DNA from: Verrucomicrobiota bacterium
GTDB taxonomy: Bacteria > Verrucomicrobiota > Verrucomicrobiia > Limisphaerales > Pedosphaeraceae
Assembly (NCBI GenBank): GCA_021325145.1
Contig: JAJPHR010000031.1
Location: 1 to 64,000, forward strand
Direction: 5' to 3'
Length of the DNA: 64,000 nt
Shown here: piece after piece, positions 45,001 through 51,758 of the stretch
How the letters are laid out: each line of letters begins with the position of its first letter
How positions within the stretch are numbered: position 1 is the stretch's first letter
The notes under the pieces: model-generated
The model's input: only the letters and a program-made list of their open reading frames with translations
Told to the model about the DNA's origin: nothing
Database searches by the model: none
Program-made: the position numbers and the translations under genes

Positions 45001-45211
45001 CATCGCCATTCCCGGGCACGGTGCCGCTCCAATTTGATACTGTTTGCCAGTTGCCGTCGGCGCCGCCGCCGGTCCAAATCCGCTGGGCGGCATGAGCACA
45101 ATCGACACAGTCGAATCCGGCGGTTAGCAGAATTGTCCAGAGGACGATCGAACGTATGACGGGTCGCGCGAGGGCCGATAACATTTTATGAACGCAGGTT
45201 GAGGTTGTCAT
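39089..45211 (-). CDS. Giant autotransporter-associated beta-strand repeat protein
   Basis: A 2040-residue secreted protein. The N-terminus carries a signal (VLWTILLTAGFDCVDCAHAA). The body is a right-handed beta-helix type with at least nine PATR units, for example NSYTGPTTVKNGGTLILG, NTYSGVTYVNGGTLGLTG, NSYLGNTVVSNGTLALG, STYSGPTTISGGGVLQVG and NTYAGNTVIANGVLKLG. No autotransporter beta-barrel follows. Instead the last about 65 residues form a module with LSWPADHIGWRLLAQTNAPG and the end FFRMVYP, shared with the divergent PL4 lyase. Composition is rich in Gly, Thr, Asn and Ser and poor in Cys. It heads the operon and probably acts outside the cell as adhesin or scaffold. An active-site motif was not seen. 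Confidence 0.9.
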   Translation of the reverse strand: MTTSTCVHKMLSALARPVIRSIVLWTILLTAGFDCVDCAHAAQRIWTGGGADGNWQTVSNWSGTVPGNGDDIDFAGLTRLLNTNNITGLKLDSLGFENSGFSLSGNTIILTNGINDIAGFNTNAIAMTLAANQSFSNNIFGTTNLISGNITNGGFNLTIAGPGYEVISGIIIGNGGLTMNGGDTLRLNGANLFSNNLAIASGFLVLGNAAAIPSGNGRGNVSIAGGATLDLNGNSQTINGLTGTGTVDNRTGTAIYTLTVGASTNSGSTFDGTIQNSSGTVALTKTGTNTFTLTGSQSYKGNTVISQGTLALGTGGDIGSSTNVTITSGGALDLSASSFQFGLGLASSQTLIAGRTSGFTNDIIGTLIENNSVLTPVPGIAATMTVSGGLTLNGGILNYDLGAVTNAGGGSNDLIAINGPLNLSGTITVKVNPLSGSFSSSPYTLIGGGTSLASGNAANFTIAAPRGLSTAFDTSTRPGSVFVTLTGFPTPGSLVWSGGNGGTWDVQQTQNWLNGGNPDYFFFLDNVVFDDTATTGNVTLNGGVTPTSVTFNNSATNYVVSGGGAITGPEGLTVNGPGSVTLSTANSYTGPTTVKNGGTLILGTITGGPSPNNSVYSGVTPGQLVLGGGGVFQADTANTTYAASFTNLVLNPGAASFCERARQSSSTYQIQIGTVTRNVGGTVDFNNIQQKASSPQCGVMITNPAVNGILGGYAVIFETDWITPGTTGIGATSYAGYQTTNNPVVWGAVSNVSLTANPSANLNNTTINSLKLAGSTVTINPGSTLSLASGGLLMPTGGGVSAINGGSLQGALNADLIVQNYSAANALTISSVITDNTNGSATGGSALTKSGQGALILTGNNTYSGVTYVNGGTLGLTGSSAATPNANFPAGTLQIGNGGTSGSIASSSGVADNGNLVFNRSDVVTFSAPISGSGTVKNLGAGTTILAGNNTYSGATVISAGTLQAGNGGTTGGLGNSTSVTDNGLLIFNRSDNISYGNAIGGTGVLIKLGGGRLTLGGTNSYLGNTVVSNGTLALGASASISNSAAIILTGSTVLDVSASGNLALSGGTIQQVLAGTGTVNGSITTSAGSTTGTRVTPGTNGIYGTLTINNAFSWSGGLLNFDISSGSKDLLVVGGSLALNSGTLQLNVSGTLPLGRYKVIQYGGSLSGSVGNIALSGFNQPGAVASLSSSVAGEIDLVISAYVPVNLTWQGNGGNNFWDVLTTADWTNSAGVPVTFHQGDNVTFDDTSANTGVNLQSALTPSQITVNGTGNSYTFQSSGTIAGGNLINNNPNTLTILTTDSANTTINAGTVQFGNGALAGVLGGGTMLNNSALVFNEPDTEIAGAAISGTGSLTLASATTLELAANSTYSGPTTISGGGVLQVGVGSASGSLGSGTVNNGGALVFDNTGVVTNSGGISGSGSVSNISPGTMVLGGINTYAGNTVIANGVLKLGASEVIPDGPGLGNVVLDGANSAAGILDLNGFNETVNGLSGVTGTILGQVVNNAGPGTNTLSIGNGDANSTFTGLIEDNTGAGGKVALVKIGAGALTLQPGGAGNTYSGGTTISDGTITGGSSTTANGVMCGVGPIVFGTNGTLELGGFTGSTTPDYGVLGNAVVVPANMVATVHGTCRGGGFVPSSVTGPTNSTMVLVTRYVRGNFGGSWVNFNGLVIVSNITASANTDFRLNTASGFPNARVVLAAGQVGGVFMYNLVTGTPIIPIGELTGDATSTIALNSGSAGGQAAIWSVGGLNTSAEYDGGITDTHGIIKVGTGSWTLTSANLPYSGPTTVSNGVLVLGTSASLPNSTPISLSAPGKLDVSAAGTLNLGTQTLQGNGTVNGSVTMNSGGTLIVGFTNAIGRLTVTNSIDLSGGPSVQMELNRTNASGTNDQLVAGTTLTYGGTLTVTNIGPALHVGDSFKLFSAPTLAGAFVTTNLPATDANNMLYTWSNNLSGAGTITVLTAVPAVNTSPTNMTYTVSASTVTLSWPADHIGWRLLAQTNAPGVGLTTNWFNVAGASSTNVVAFPIAPNGGTAFFRMVYP

Positions 45212-45660
45212 AACTGGAGTTGGGTTGGGCGTTGGGCTTGTGTTCGTAGTCTGGACTTGGGCGGTGCTTCAAGGCGCGGCGCCTGCCGCCCCGGACTGGC
45301 ATCGGGATGCGGAGGGGAGGCCGGAATGGCTTCCCGCTTGTCGGACCGCGGGCAGTCGAAAGCCCGCGAGGAACGTGCGATCAAGCTTGCGGCGCAGAGC
45401 GAGCGGCAGCTTCGACTCGATACCAGGATGGGTCACATGATTAGAATCTCCAAAAGGGAAAGGATCAGCCATCCCCCAATTGAGTGATTCTTGGCGCGGC
45501 GGATCGAAGCCGGAAAATCATCGGGATTCAAACGGCAGTTGGAAGCTTAACGCCTGACTTGCCACGCTGAATCTTTGGATGCCTGAGCTAAAGAAATCGC
45601 GGGTGGTGCTGCAATAACTCGTTTGGGGGATTTCCGCGCGGTGTTGGATGTGCCAGATTA
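45212..45660. other. Divergent intergenic region of the pectin locus
   Basis: About 450 bases between the start of the giant repeat protein and the tail remnant. Several short frames are open, but none has family-like features. The region should hold the promoters of the leftward operon and of the rightward lyase, but no convincing -35/-10 pair or operator palindrome could be identified by eye. Confidence 0.5.
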
Positions 45661-45819
45661 AGCAGAAGCAAATGTACTATCGCAACCAACCTCACCACGC
45701 CTTTGAGCAACTGGACGAAACTGCTGACCAACCAGTTTGACCCGAACGGAAACGTTTCAGTCACCAATTCGCTGGATCCCAATGCCACACGAAATTTCTA
45801 TTTGCTGCAAACGTTTTGA
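45661..45819 (+). pseudogene. Orphan C-terminal tail module of a lost secreted protein
   Basis: One plus-strand frame reads TIATNLTTPLSNWTKLLTNQ, then FDPNGNVSVTNSLDPNATRN and FYLLQTF before a TGA at 45817-45819. This is the characteristic C-terminal module of large secreted verrucomicrobial proteins (compare STTDLPPSASW and FPQRFYRLKLAP at the end of the protease at 57.8 kb). Upstream the frame falls into unrelated residues, with TACTATCGC in another frame hinting at a frameshift. No gene start exists, so only the 3' end of a lost gene survives. Its last 38 bases lie within the first codons of the PL4 gene in another frame. Confidence 0.75.
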
Positions 45820-48800
45820 CCGGCTCGTGGTGAAGCTTCTTTGCCTCGGCTGGCTGTGGCTGGCTGGCGCCGCTTGGGGAAACATCCCCGGCGGAGGCAC
45901 CGGCGCCGGAGCGAACGTCACATTGGTTGATAGCGGCTCAACCGTGACGATTGCCAATGGGATCATTTCAATTCTCTGCACCAAGTCGGGAGCGACGATC
46001 AATCAGATCAACTACACCTACAACAATGGGAGCGGAACGACGACGACCCAGGTGTTATCCGGAGGCAACAATGGAGGCCAGTTGTATTGGGAACTGGGCG
46101 GCTTTGGCACGGGCAGCTTCACTTATTCGCTGGTGGCGAACCCCGCGAACAATGGCGGGAACTACGCGGAGATTGCCCTGCTCAGTTCCTCGGCCACCAA
46201 CGGGACCATGGAGGTGCATTTCTCCCTGCTCCGGGGCTCGACGGGTTTTTACGTTACGGCCATTTGGAGCCATCGCGGCACCGATGTCGCCATGACCATG
46301 GGCGAGACGAGGGATAATATTTACTCCGGATCCATTTTCAATTGGATGAGCGTGGACGCCGCGCGCACGCGGTTGATGGAGGTGTCCGGCGGGTCAGCCA
46401 TCGGCGTGTTGAATGCGCCCGCAGAAGTTTCGCTTTGGACGAACGGAATTTATCAGGGGCAGTACGAAGACAAATACTGCTATAGCGCGGACCTGGGCGT
46501 TCAACGGGCCTGGGGCTGGAGCAGCGTCGGCAGCGGCGGGAAGAACGTCGGCCTTTGGAACGTGTCCGCGAGCGCCGAGTATTACAATGGCGGCCCCATG
46601 AAGCGCGAGCTCATGTGCCATATCGGAACCACTATCCTTAATATGCATCGAGGCAGCCACTACGGCGGGGGGACTGACAGCTCATGGACGGCGGGGGAAG
46701 TCTGGACCAAAGTGTATGGGCCGTATTTCATCTATTGCAACAATGTCCCCAACACGATCACCGATCCCACTCAAGCTTCCGGCGCCCTCTATGCTGATGC
46801 CCTCGCTCAGGCCGCTGCCGAATTGACGGCTTGGCCTTACACCTGGTTCACGAACGCGAATTATGCTCCCGCTTCGAGTCGTGGCGCTGTCACCGGCACA
46901 TTCATGATCAATGACAGTTACAACCCCAACGCCGCGGCGGCCGGCCTCTGGGTGGGTGTTGTGCAGCAGCCTTCCACGACCGCCGGGATCTATGACTTCC
47001 AGGAATGGATGAAGCCCTACCAGTTCTGGGTTAAAACCGATGCGAACGGGAATTTCGTAATCCCTGCCGTCATCGCCGGGGCTAATTATACATTGTACGC
47101 CTTCGGTCCTGGCGCGAGTGGAACTTTTCAATCGCAAGCATTGAGTGGTGGCGGCCCGCCGAACACTGTGGATATTCCAGCTTCACCCTTCAGTGTCACC
47201 GTTACAGGTGGCACGACTAATAATCTCGGTGTTATCACCTGGACGCCGACGCGCGTCGGACCGGCCGTTTTCGAAATCGGCTATCCAGACCGAACCGGAG
47301 CGAAGTTTCGGCATGGGGACGATTATTGGACTGGGGACATCGGCCCCAACCCAACCGCGCCCAGTCCTATCTGGTCCAAACATCTCGCGTACCCTTTCGA
47401 TTTTCCGAACGGCCCGAACTACGTGGTGGGCCAGAGCCGGTGGTCCACGGATTGGAATTACGTCCAGCCAGTGGTCACCGACAGCGCCGGGAATTTCAAC
47501 GGTTCCACCTCGACCATTACTTTCAATCTTGCCTCCACGCCTGCCGGCGGTTCCCAAGCATCCTTTTACATCGCCTTATCCTCGGACTACCAGGGTCCGT
47601 TGATCATCCAGGTCAACGGCAACAACATTGCCGGAAGCAGTGGCTATTTTCCGGCTTACAGCAGTTCCGGGAACGAGAGCGACACGACAATTCGCCAGGG
47701 GATTCACGGGTGTTTCTCGGATAACCGGATCAACTTTGCCGGCAGCCTCCTGCATCAGGGCCAAAACACAATCACGGTTAACATGCGCAAAGGCGGTTAC
47801 TTCGCCAATCACGCAATGTACGATTATATGCGGTTGGAGTTGAGTGGTTATGTGCCTCCCGCGCCCGCCAGCCTTGCGGCTTACGCTGGGAACAATTGCA
47901 CATTGCTGAGTTGGCCAGCAACGCCCGGGGCGACTGGTTACAACATTCTGCGCTCGACCACGTCTGGCGGCGGATACGTTTCCATCAAGGACGGTGTCGC
48001 TGGACCGGTCTGTGGCAGTGGCCCGGCCAACGCGACCTATGCGGACCCCACCGCAGTCAATGGGACGACTTACTATTACATGGTGCAGTCCGCCAATACC
48101 GTCGGCACGAGCGGCAATTCCCCGCAGAGTTCGGCTACAACGCCTTCAGCCGGACTGCTCGCCGGAGCGCCTTCGGTGCCGACCGGCCTGACCGCCATTC
48201 CGGGCAACGGAAGCGTCACACTTAACTGGAATGCCTCGGCCGGCGCGAACTACTACACGATCCAGCGATCGACAATTGTCAATAATGGTGTGGGTGGCTA
48301 TGTCACGCTTGGCACAATCACGCTTAATAACACCACCACGGGCACAACTTACACAGACGCGACTCCGTCGAATGGGAGCATTTACAATTATTTCGTAAGC
48401 GCCGCAAATGCCGGCGGTTCGAGCAGCAATTCGGCAGCAGCGATGTCCAAACCATTGCCGCCTGCTCCAACTGCTCCCGGTTCGTTGACGGCTGCTCCCC
48501 AGCTACTCACAAATATCGTCCTCAACTGGTCGGCGGCGGGCGGAGCCGTGGGGTATGTGATCCAGCGCGGTCCGACTGCCAACGGACCCTATGCGCTGCT
48601 CGCCAGCATCACCGAGACCACCTACACCGACTTCGGCGTGAACTCAAACGGCACTTACTACTATAAGGTGCTGGCCGTTAATTCGGGCGGAACGTCCAGC
48701 AATGGGGTCACGACCACGCGGCCAGCCGCTCCCGCCAGCCTCACTGCCACCGCAGGCAATGCGCAGGTGGCTTTAACCTGGTCCGGCTCCATTGGCGCGA

Positions 48801-49210
48801 CGGGTTACGTCATCAAGCGCGGAGAGAGCAGCGGCAATGAGACTACAACTGTGGCTTACGGATTTGCCGGCACGAATTACACCGACACTCCCCTGACGAA
48901 TGGCATCGCATATTTTTACGTAGTCAGCGCCATCGGCACCGCAGCCGCAAGTGGCAATTCACCCGAAGCCAGTGCGAAGCCGTTCTCATCAACGCCGCCG
49001 CAACTGATTTCCTCGAATCTTGGCAACGGAATCACTCTCACCTGGCCGACGGACCACCTTGGCTGGCGTCTCCTGGAGCAGACCAATGCACCCGGCAGGG
49101 GCTTGAACACAAACTGGGTGACCGTTCCCGGATCGACAACGACCAATCAAGTATTGGTTTCGTTTGACCCGGCCGGTGGGAGCGTTTTCTTCCGCCTGGT
49201 TTATCCGTGA
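45782..49210 (+). CDS. PL4-type rhamnogalacturonan lyase with Fn3 repeats and C-terminal tail module
   Basis: From ATG 45782 the protein has 1142 residues with signal KLLCLGWLWLAGAAWGN. The lyase part (about 35-690) parallels the PL4 enzyme at 31 kb: STVTIANGIISILCTKSGA, GQYEDKYCYSADLG, ELMCHIGTTILNMHRGSHYG, FRHGDDYWTGDI, FPNGPNYVVGQSRWSTDWNY. Four fibronectin-III-like domains follow (about 695-1075; repeated 'ATGYNILRSTTSGG' and 'TYYYKVLAVNSGG' patterns). The last about 60 residues contain LTWPTDHLGWRLLEQTNAPG and end FFRLVYP. The frame continues to TTG 45737, but that section lies in the tail remnant. It is read away from the operon, so it may be regulated together with it from the shared gap. 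Confidence 0.9.
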   Translation: MPHEISICCKRFDRLVVKLLCLGWLWLAGAAWGNIPGGGTGAGANVTLVDSGSTVTIANGIISILCTKSGATINQINYTYNNGSGTTTTQVLSGGNNGGQLYWELGGFGTGSFTYSLVANPANNGGNYAEIALLSSSATNGTMEVHFSLLRGSTGFYVTAIWSHRGTDVAMTMGETRDNIYSGSIFNWMSVDAARTRLMEVSGGSAIGVLNAPAEVSLWTNGIYQGQYEDKYCYSADLGVQRAWGWSSVGSGGKNVGLWNVSASAEYYNGGPMKRELMCHIGTTILNMHRGSHYGGGTDSSWTAGEVWTKVYGPYFIYCNNVPNTITDPTQASGALYADALAQAAAELTAWPYTWFTNANYAPASSRGAVTGTFMINDSYNPNAAAAGLWVGVVQQPSTTAGIYDFQEWMKPYQFWVKTDANGNFVIPAVIAGANYTLYAFGPGASGTFQSQALSGGGPPNTVDIPASPFSVTVTGGTTNNLGVITWTPTRVGPAVFEIGYPDRTGAKFRHGDDYWTGDIGPNPTAPSPIWSKHLAYPFDFPNGPNYVVGQSRWSTDWNYVQPVVTDSAGNFNGSTSTITFNLASTPAGGSQASFYIALSSDYQGPLIIQVNGNNIAGSSGYFPAYSSSGNESDTTIRQGIHGCFSDNRINFAGSLLHQGQNTITVNMRKGGYFANHAMYDYMRLELSGYVPPAPASLAAYAGNNCTLLSWPATPGATGYNILRSTTSGGGYVSIKDGVAGPVCGSGPANATYADPTAVNGTTYYYMVQSANTVGTSGNSPQSSATTPSAGLLAGAPSVPTGLTAIPGNGSVTLNWNASAGANYYTIQRSTIVNNGVGGYVTLGTITLNNTTTGTTYTDATPSNGSIYNYFVSAANAGGSSSNSAAAMSKPLPPAPTAPGSLTAAPQLLTNIVLNWSAAGGAVGYVIQRGPTANGPYALLASITETTYTDFGVNSNGTYYYKVLAVNSGGTSSNGVTTTRPAAPASLTATAGNAQVALTWSGSIGATGYVIKRGESSGNETTTVAYGFAGTNYTDTPLTNGIAYFYVVSAIGTAAASGNSPEASAKPFSSTPPQLISSNLGNGITLTWPTDHLGWRLLEQTNAPGRGLNTNWVTVPGSTTTNQVLVSFDPAGGSVFFRLVYP

Positions 49211-49390
49211 TCGCCCTTAAACCTAATGCCGCTCTTTGGACCTATCCGGCGGACCGGCGCGTACGGGTTTTGACCCCATGTGAAACCTTCGTCGATTTCG
49301 GGCCGGGCTAATCCACAAGGGGGGATTAAGGGCTGGCCCGCTCTTTATGGCGGATCGCGTCGTGTTTTGCGGGAGTCCAGCGGAACGCGT

Positions 49391-49576
49391 TTACTCCGCG
49401 CCTTTGGCGAGCAAGTCAGGATTATGCCTGATGATGTGACGGACGGCAGCGCCGAAGCGATGCCAGTATGGTTCCCGGCCTGAGGGAGGCGTCACTTTGG
49501 GACGACTTGCCGCACGGGGTTGCGGTTGCGGGACCTGTTCGCGCTTCGCTGCATCCAAAATCTTTTTCGCACTCAT
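49391..49576 (-). CDS. Possible small basic protein
   Basis: A 61-residue frame starting MSAKKILDAAKREQVPQPQP and ending VRHIIRHNPDLLAKGAE, with a Pro/Arg-rich middle. Amino-acid composition and a C-terminal amphipathic helix look coding. An upstream ATG in frame (49660) would add a less likely lead. No family is recognised. The rest of the 779-base gap (49211-49390 and 49577-49989) holds only GC-rich hairpins and no other gene. Confidence 0.4.
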   Translation of the reverse strand: MSAKKILDAAKREQVPQPQPRAASRPKVTPPSGREPYWHRFGAAVRHIIRHNPDLLAKGAE

Positions 49577-49989
49577 GGCGGTTATGTTGCCATAATTTTC
49601 GGCCGCCCCGCCCTTGGGTGTACACCCCATAACAAAATCCATGCCCTGGCAATCGCACAAATATTTTTACAATTTTTCACCCTGCCGAACAATTACCGGC
49701 GCGCCTTCGGGGCCGGTAAAGCCGGGCTTTCGCCTGTCGCGCACGGGAAAATGCGGGAAGCCAGGTTTGCCCTCTGGGCAAACAGCATTATGTTTATTTA
49801 GATGTTTCTGTTAGGAATTCGATTGAGGAAAGTTGAAGGGTTTTGGAGGACAGCTTTGAGAGCGGGACAATTTTCTATTGTCGAAACCAATGGAGAACGC
49901 GGTTTCTTTCCGCGCAGAGGGGAGAATGGGGTTGTGGACCGACCGACCATCATAACGGTATTAACAAGTTATAATGAAAGGAAGTTTTT

Positions 49990-50670
49990 ATGGATGCAAC
50001 GAGCACAAATGCAACTCATTCCGTAGTCCATGAGTCCGGGGTGGAGCGGCTCCGGAAAGTGGCCGCGGGCGCTCCGCTGGCGGAAGCCATTACTGGAATT
50101 GGGACTATAGTGTTGGCGATAATCGGTTTGGCACACGTTCTGCCCATGGATATGGCTGCTGTGGCAACGATCCTCATCGGCATATCCTTATTGTTTGAGG
50201 GCGGTTCCGTGGCGGCAAGTACCGGGCAATTTCCCCGCACCGCAGCCGGGGCGAACGTTGACACGGCGGACCTGGCCGGGGCGATGACGGTGGAGTTTCT
50301 GGGTGGTATTACAGGGGTTATCCTGGGCATCCTGGCTCTGATTAACATTGAGAGCCAGACGCTGGTGGCGGTTTCATTGATTGTTTTTGGAGCCACCTGC
50401 CTGCTGGGCGGCGGGACGAGACAGTTTGCGTACGGTCCTGCCGGCGATGCCTCGGAGGAGAAAAACTGGCAAATGCTGAGGGAAGCTATGTCGGCGGCAT
50501 CGGCCAGCGGAATGCTGATCGGTCTGGCGACTCTGGTGCTGGGCATACTGGCGGTATTGGGCGCGAATTCGCTCGTGCTAAGCCTGACCGGCTTTCTGCT
50601 TCTGGGCGTTTCCGTGCTCCTGAGCGGCACCGCTATTGGCAGCAAGATGATGAACAGGCTGCATGCCTGA
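49990..50670 (+). CDS. Six-helix membrane protein with internal repeat (HdeD-like)
   Basis: A 226-residue protein with six hydrophobic helices in three pairs. Each pair follows the pattern 'G-x-x-x-G-I-L-A-L-x-x-x-x-S/L-x-x-L-V-x-V-S-L-I-x-x-G-x-x-x-L-x-x-G' (ITGVILGILALINIESQTLV; MLIGLATLVLGILAVLGANS). This resembles the HdeD/DUF308 group of small membrane proteins linked to stress. The Shine-Dalgarno AAAGGAAG lies 6-8 bases before ATG 49990. A TATAAT at 49970-49975 is present but too near the start to be a clear promoter. Confidence 0.8.
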   Translation: MDATSTNATHSVVHESGVERLRKVAAGAPLAEAITGIGTIVLAIIGLAHVLPMDMAAVATILIGISLLFEGGSVAASTGQFPRTAAGANVDTADLAGAMTVEFLGGITGVILGILALINIESQTLVAVSLIVFGATCLLGGGTRQFAYGPAGDASEEKNWQMLREAMSAASASGMLIGLATLVLGILAVLGANSLVLSLTGFLLLGVSVLLSGTAIGSKMMNRLHA

Positions 50671-50820
50671 TCTGGTCCGATTGGACGAAGCAGCCGCCGC
50701 TCGCAACCGGAGTGAGGGTAAACGGAATAAAACGGCACTTGTGCTGCCAATCTTCTTGTAAAGGAAGCACGGCAACATGAGTGCCATTTCAAATTCCTCG
50801 GACGGGAGGTTGGGAGATTC

Positions 50821-51621
50821 CTACTGATGTTTTCCCAATTTCAGCTCCATGGTTTTGCCGTTTGCGGTAATTAACACGGAGTCCTCCCGAATTTCTTTGC
50901 AGCAAACTTCGATGCGTTCGTCCCGCACTTTTACTTTGGCCGTGTCTCCGACAAAAAAGTTCTCATTATTGATCATGGCCATCCGGCGGTTCTTCGGCCC
51001 CGAGATGACTTTAAGGGCCAGTTCATCGTACCGGATTGGCGTCGTGGGAGCGATGGGCACATATACCGGCGGGCGGCGGGGTGGTTCGGGCGCTTCGGCG
51101 GCAGCAGCGGCTGCGGCGGCTGCGGCTTCCGGCCTCCCATTAATAATTCTCTGAAGGGACTCAATAAATGGTTTTGGACCTCCCGCGGTGTAACCGGTCT
51201 GCCCCATTGGCCGGCCCGTGGAATCCACCAGCACAACGGTGGGAAAACCTTTGATTTCCAGCACCTGCGCCAGCTTGTCATTCACCTGTCTTTGGGCCTC
51301 GGGCAATTGTTTGTGATGGGGGAAATCCACCTCCGCCGCCACGATGCGCGGGTTCACAAACTCGGCAAACTCAGGCTGGTCGAGAATTTCCTTTTTCAAT
51401 TTCTGACACCAGGGGCACCAATCCGATCCGGTGAAATCCAGCAAGAGAATTTTGTTTTCGTTGCGCGCCTTGGCTTGCGCCGCTTCAATATCAGTGAACC
51501 ATTCCACTTGCTGCCCAAGCACTCGCAGCCCCGCAAAAAGAACGCTTAGCAAGAGAATGGATTGCTTCACAGCCAGCGGGCGGCAAACATTCCGCCGAAT
51601 TGCTGTCCCAAAATAAGACAA
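50821..51621 (-). CDS. Secreted thioredoxin-like protein with Ala-rich linker and C-terminal beta domain
   Basis: The start is placed at TTG 51621, preceded by GGAGG with 7 bases spacing; no ATG lies between it and the signal segment SILLLSVLFAGLRVLG. The 266-residue product has a thioredoxin fold with active site WCPWC (69-72) and cis-Pro in KGFPTVVLVD. A run of alanines (AAAAAAAAAA) and a Pro-rich linker follow. The C-terminal about 70 residues (MAMINNENFFVGDTAKVKVR, SVLITANGKTMELKL) resemble the small beta domain of GspB/PilP-like secretion proteins. It may handle disulphides of exported proteins. Longer ATG starts (51741) would add an Arg-rich lead without family support. Confidence 0.8.
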   Translation of the reverse strand: MSYFGTAIRRNVCRPLAVKQSILLLSVLFAGLRVLGQQVEWFTDIEAAQAKARNENKILLLDFTGSDWCPWCQKLKKEILDQPEFAEFVNPRIVAAEVDFPHHKQLPEAQRQVNDKLAQVLEIKGFPTVVLVDSTGRPMGQTGYTAGGPKPFIESLQRIINGRPEAAAAAAAAAAEAPEPPRRPPVYVPIAPTTPIRYDELALKVISGPKNRRMAMINNENFFVGDTAKVKVRDERIEVCCKEIREDSVLITANGKTMELKLGKHQ

Positions 51622-51758
51622 TACTGTCCCTCCTCGCGAAGGCTGCCTGTCTGGTGACCAATCTGTTTTCAGCGTCGCATCGGCCTTGCGCCGCGAGCCG
51701 TGTCGAAAAGCGTTCACGGACATACTCCGTAGCGACATCCATGCCAGCGAAAGCTCCG

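Noticed and set aside
27268..45211. SusC/SusD or TonB-dependent receptor hidden in the pectin locus
   Set aside because: All large frames were accounted for by other families; no plug domain, TonB box or SusD-like lipoprotein is present.
45257..45487. Small plus-strand frame in the divergent promoter region of the pectin locus
   Set aside because: Arg/Ser-rich without family features, no ribosome binding site; most likely chance.
39089..49210. PEP-CTERM or type IX secretion signals on the secreted proteins
   Set aside because: No PEP motif with following helix and basic end, and no T9SS domain (Gly-rich 'N-x-x-x-K-V-x-V') seen; the tails are a different module.
49690..49800. Possible c-di-GMP (GEMM-I) riboswitch before the membrane protein gene
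   Set aside because: The GC-rich hairpins lack the conserved GEMM core and the kink-turn pairing; it is 190 bases from the gene.
49970..49975. Perfect TATAAT before the six-helix membrane protein
   Set aside because: The implied transcription start would fall inside the ribosome binding site and no -35 lies at the correct distance.
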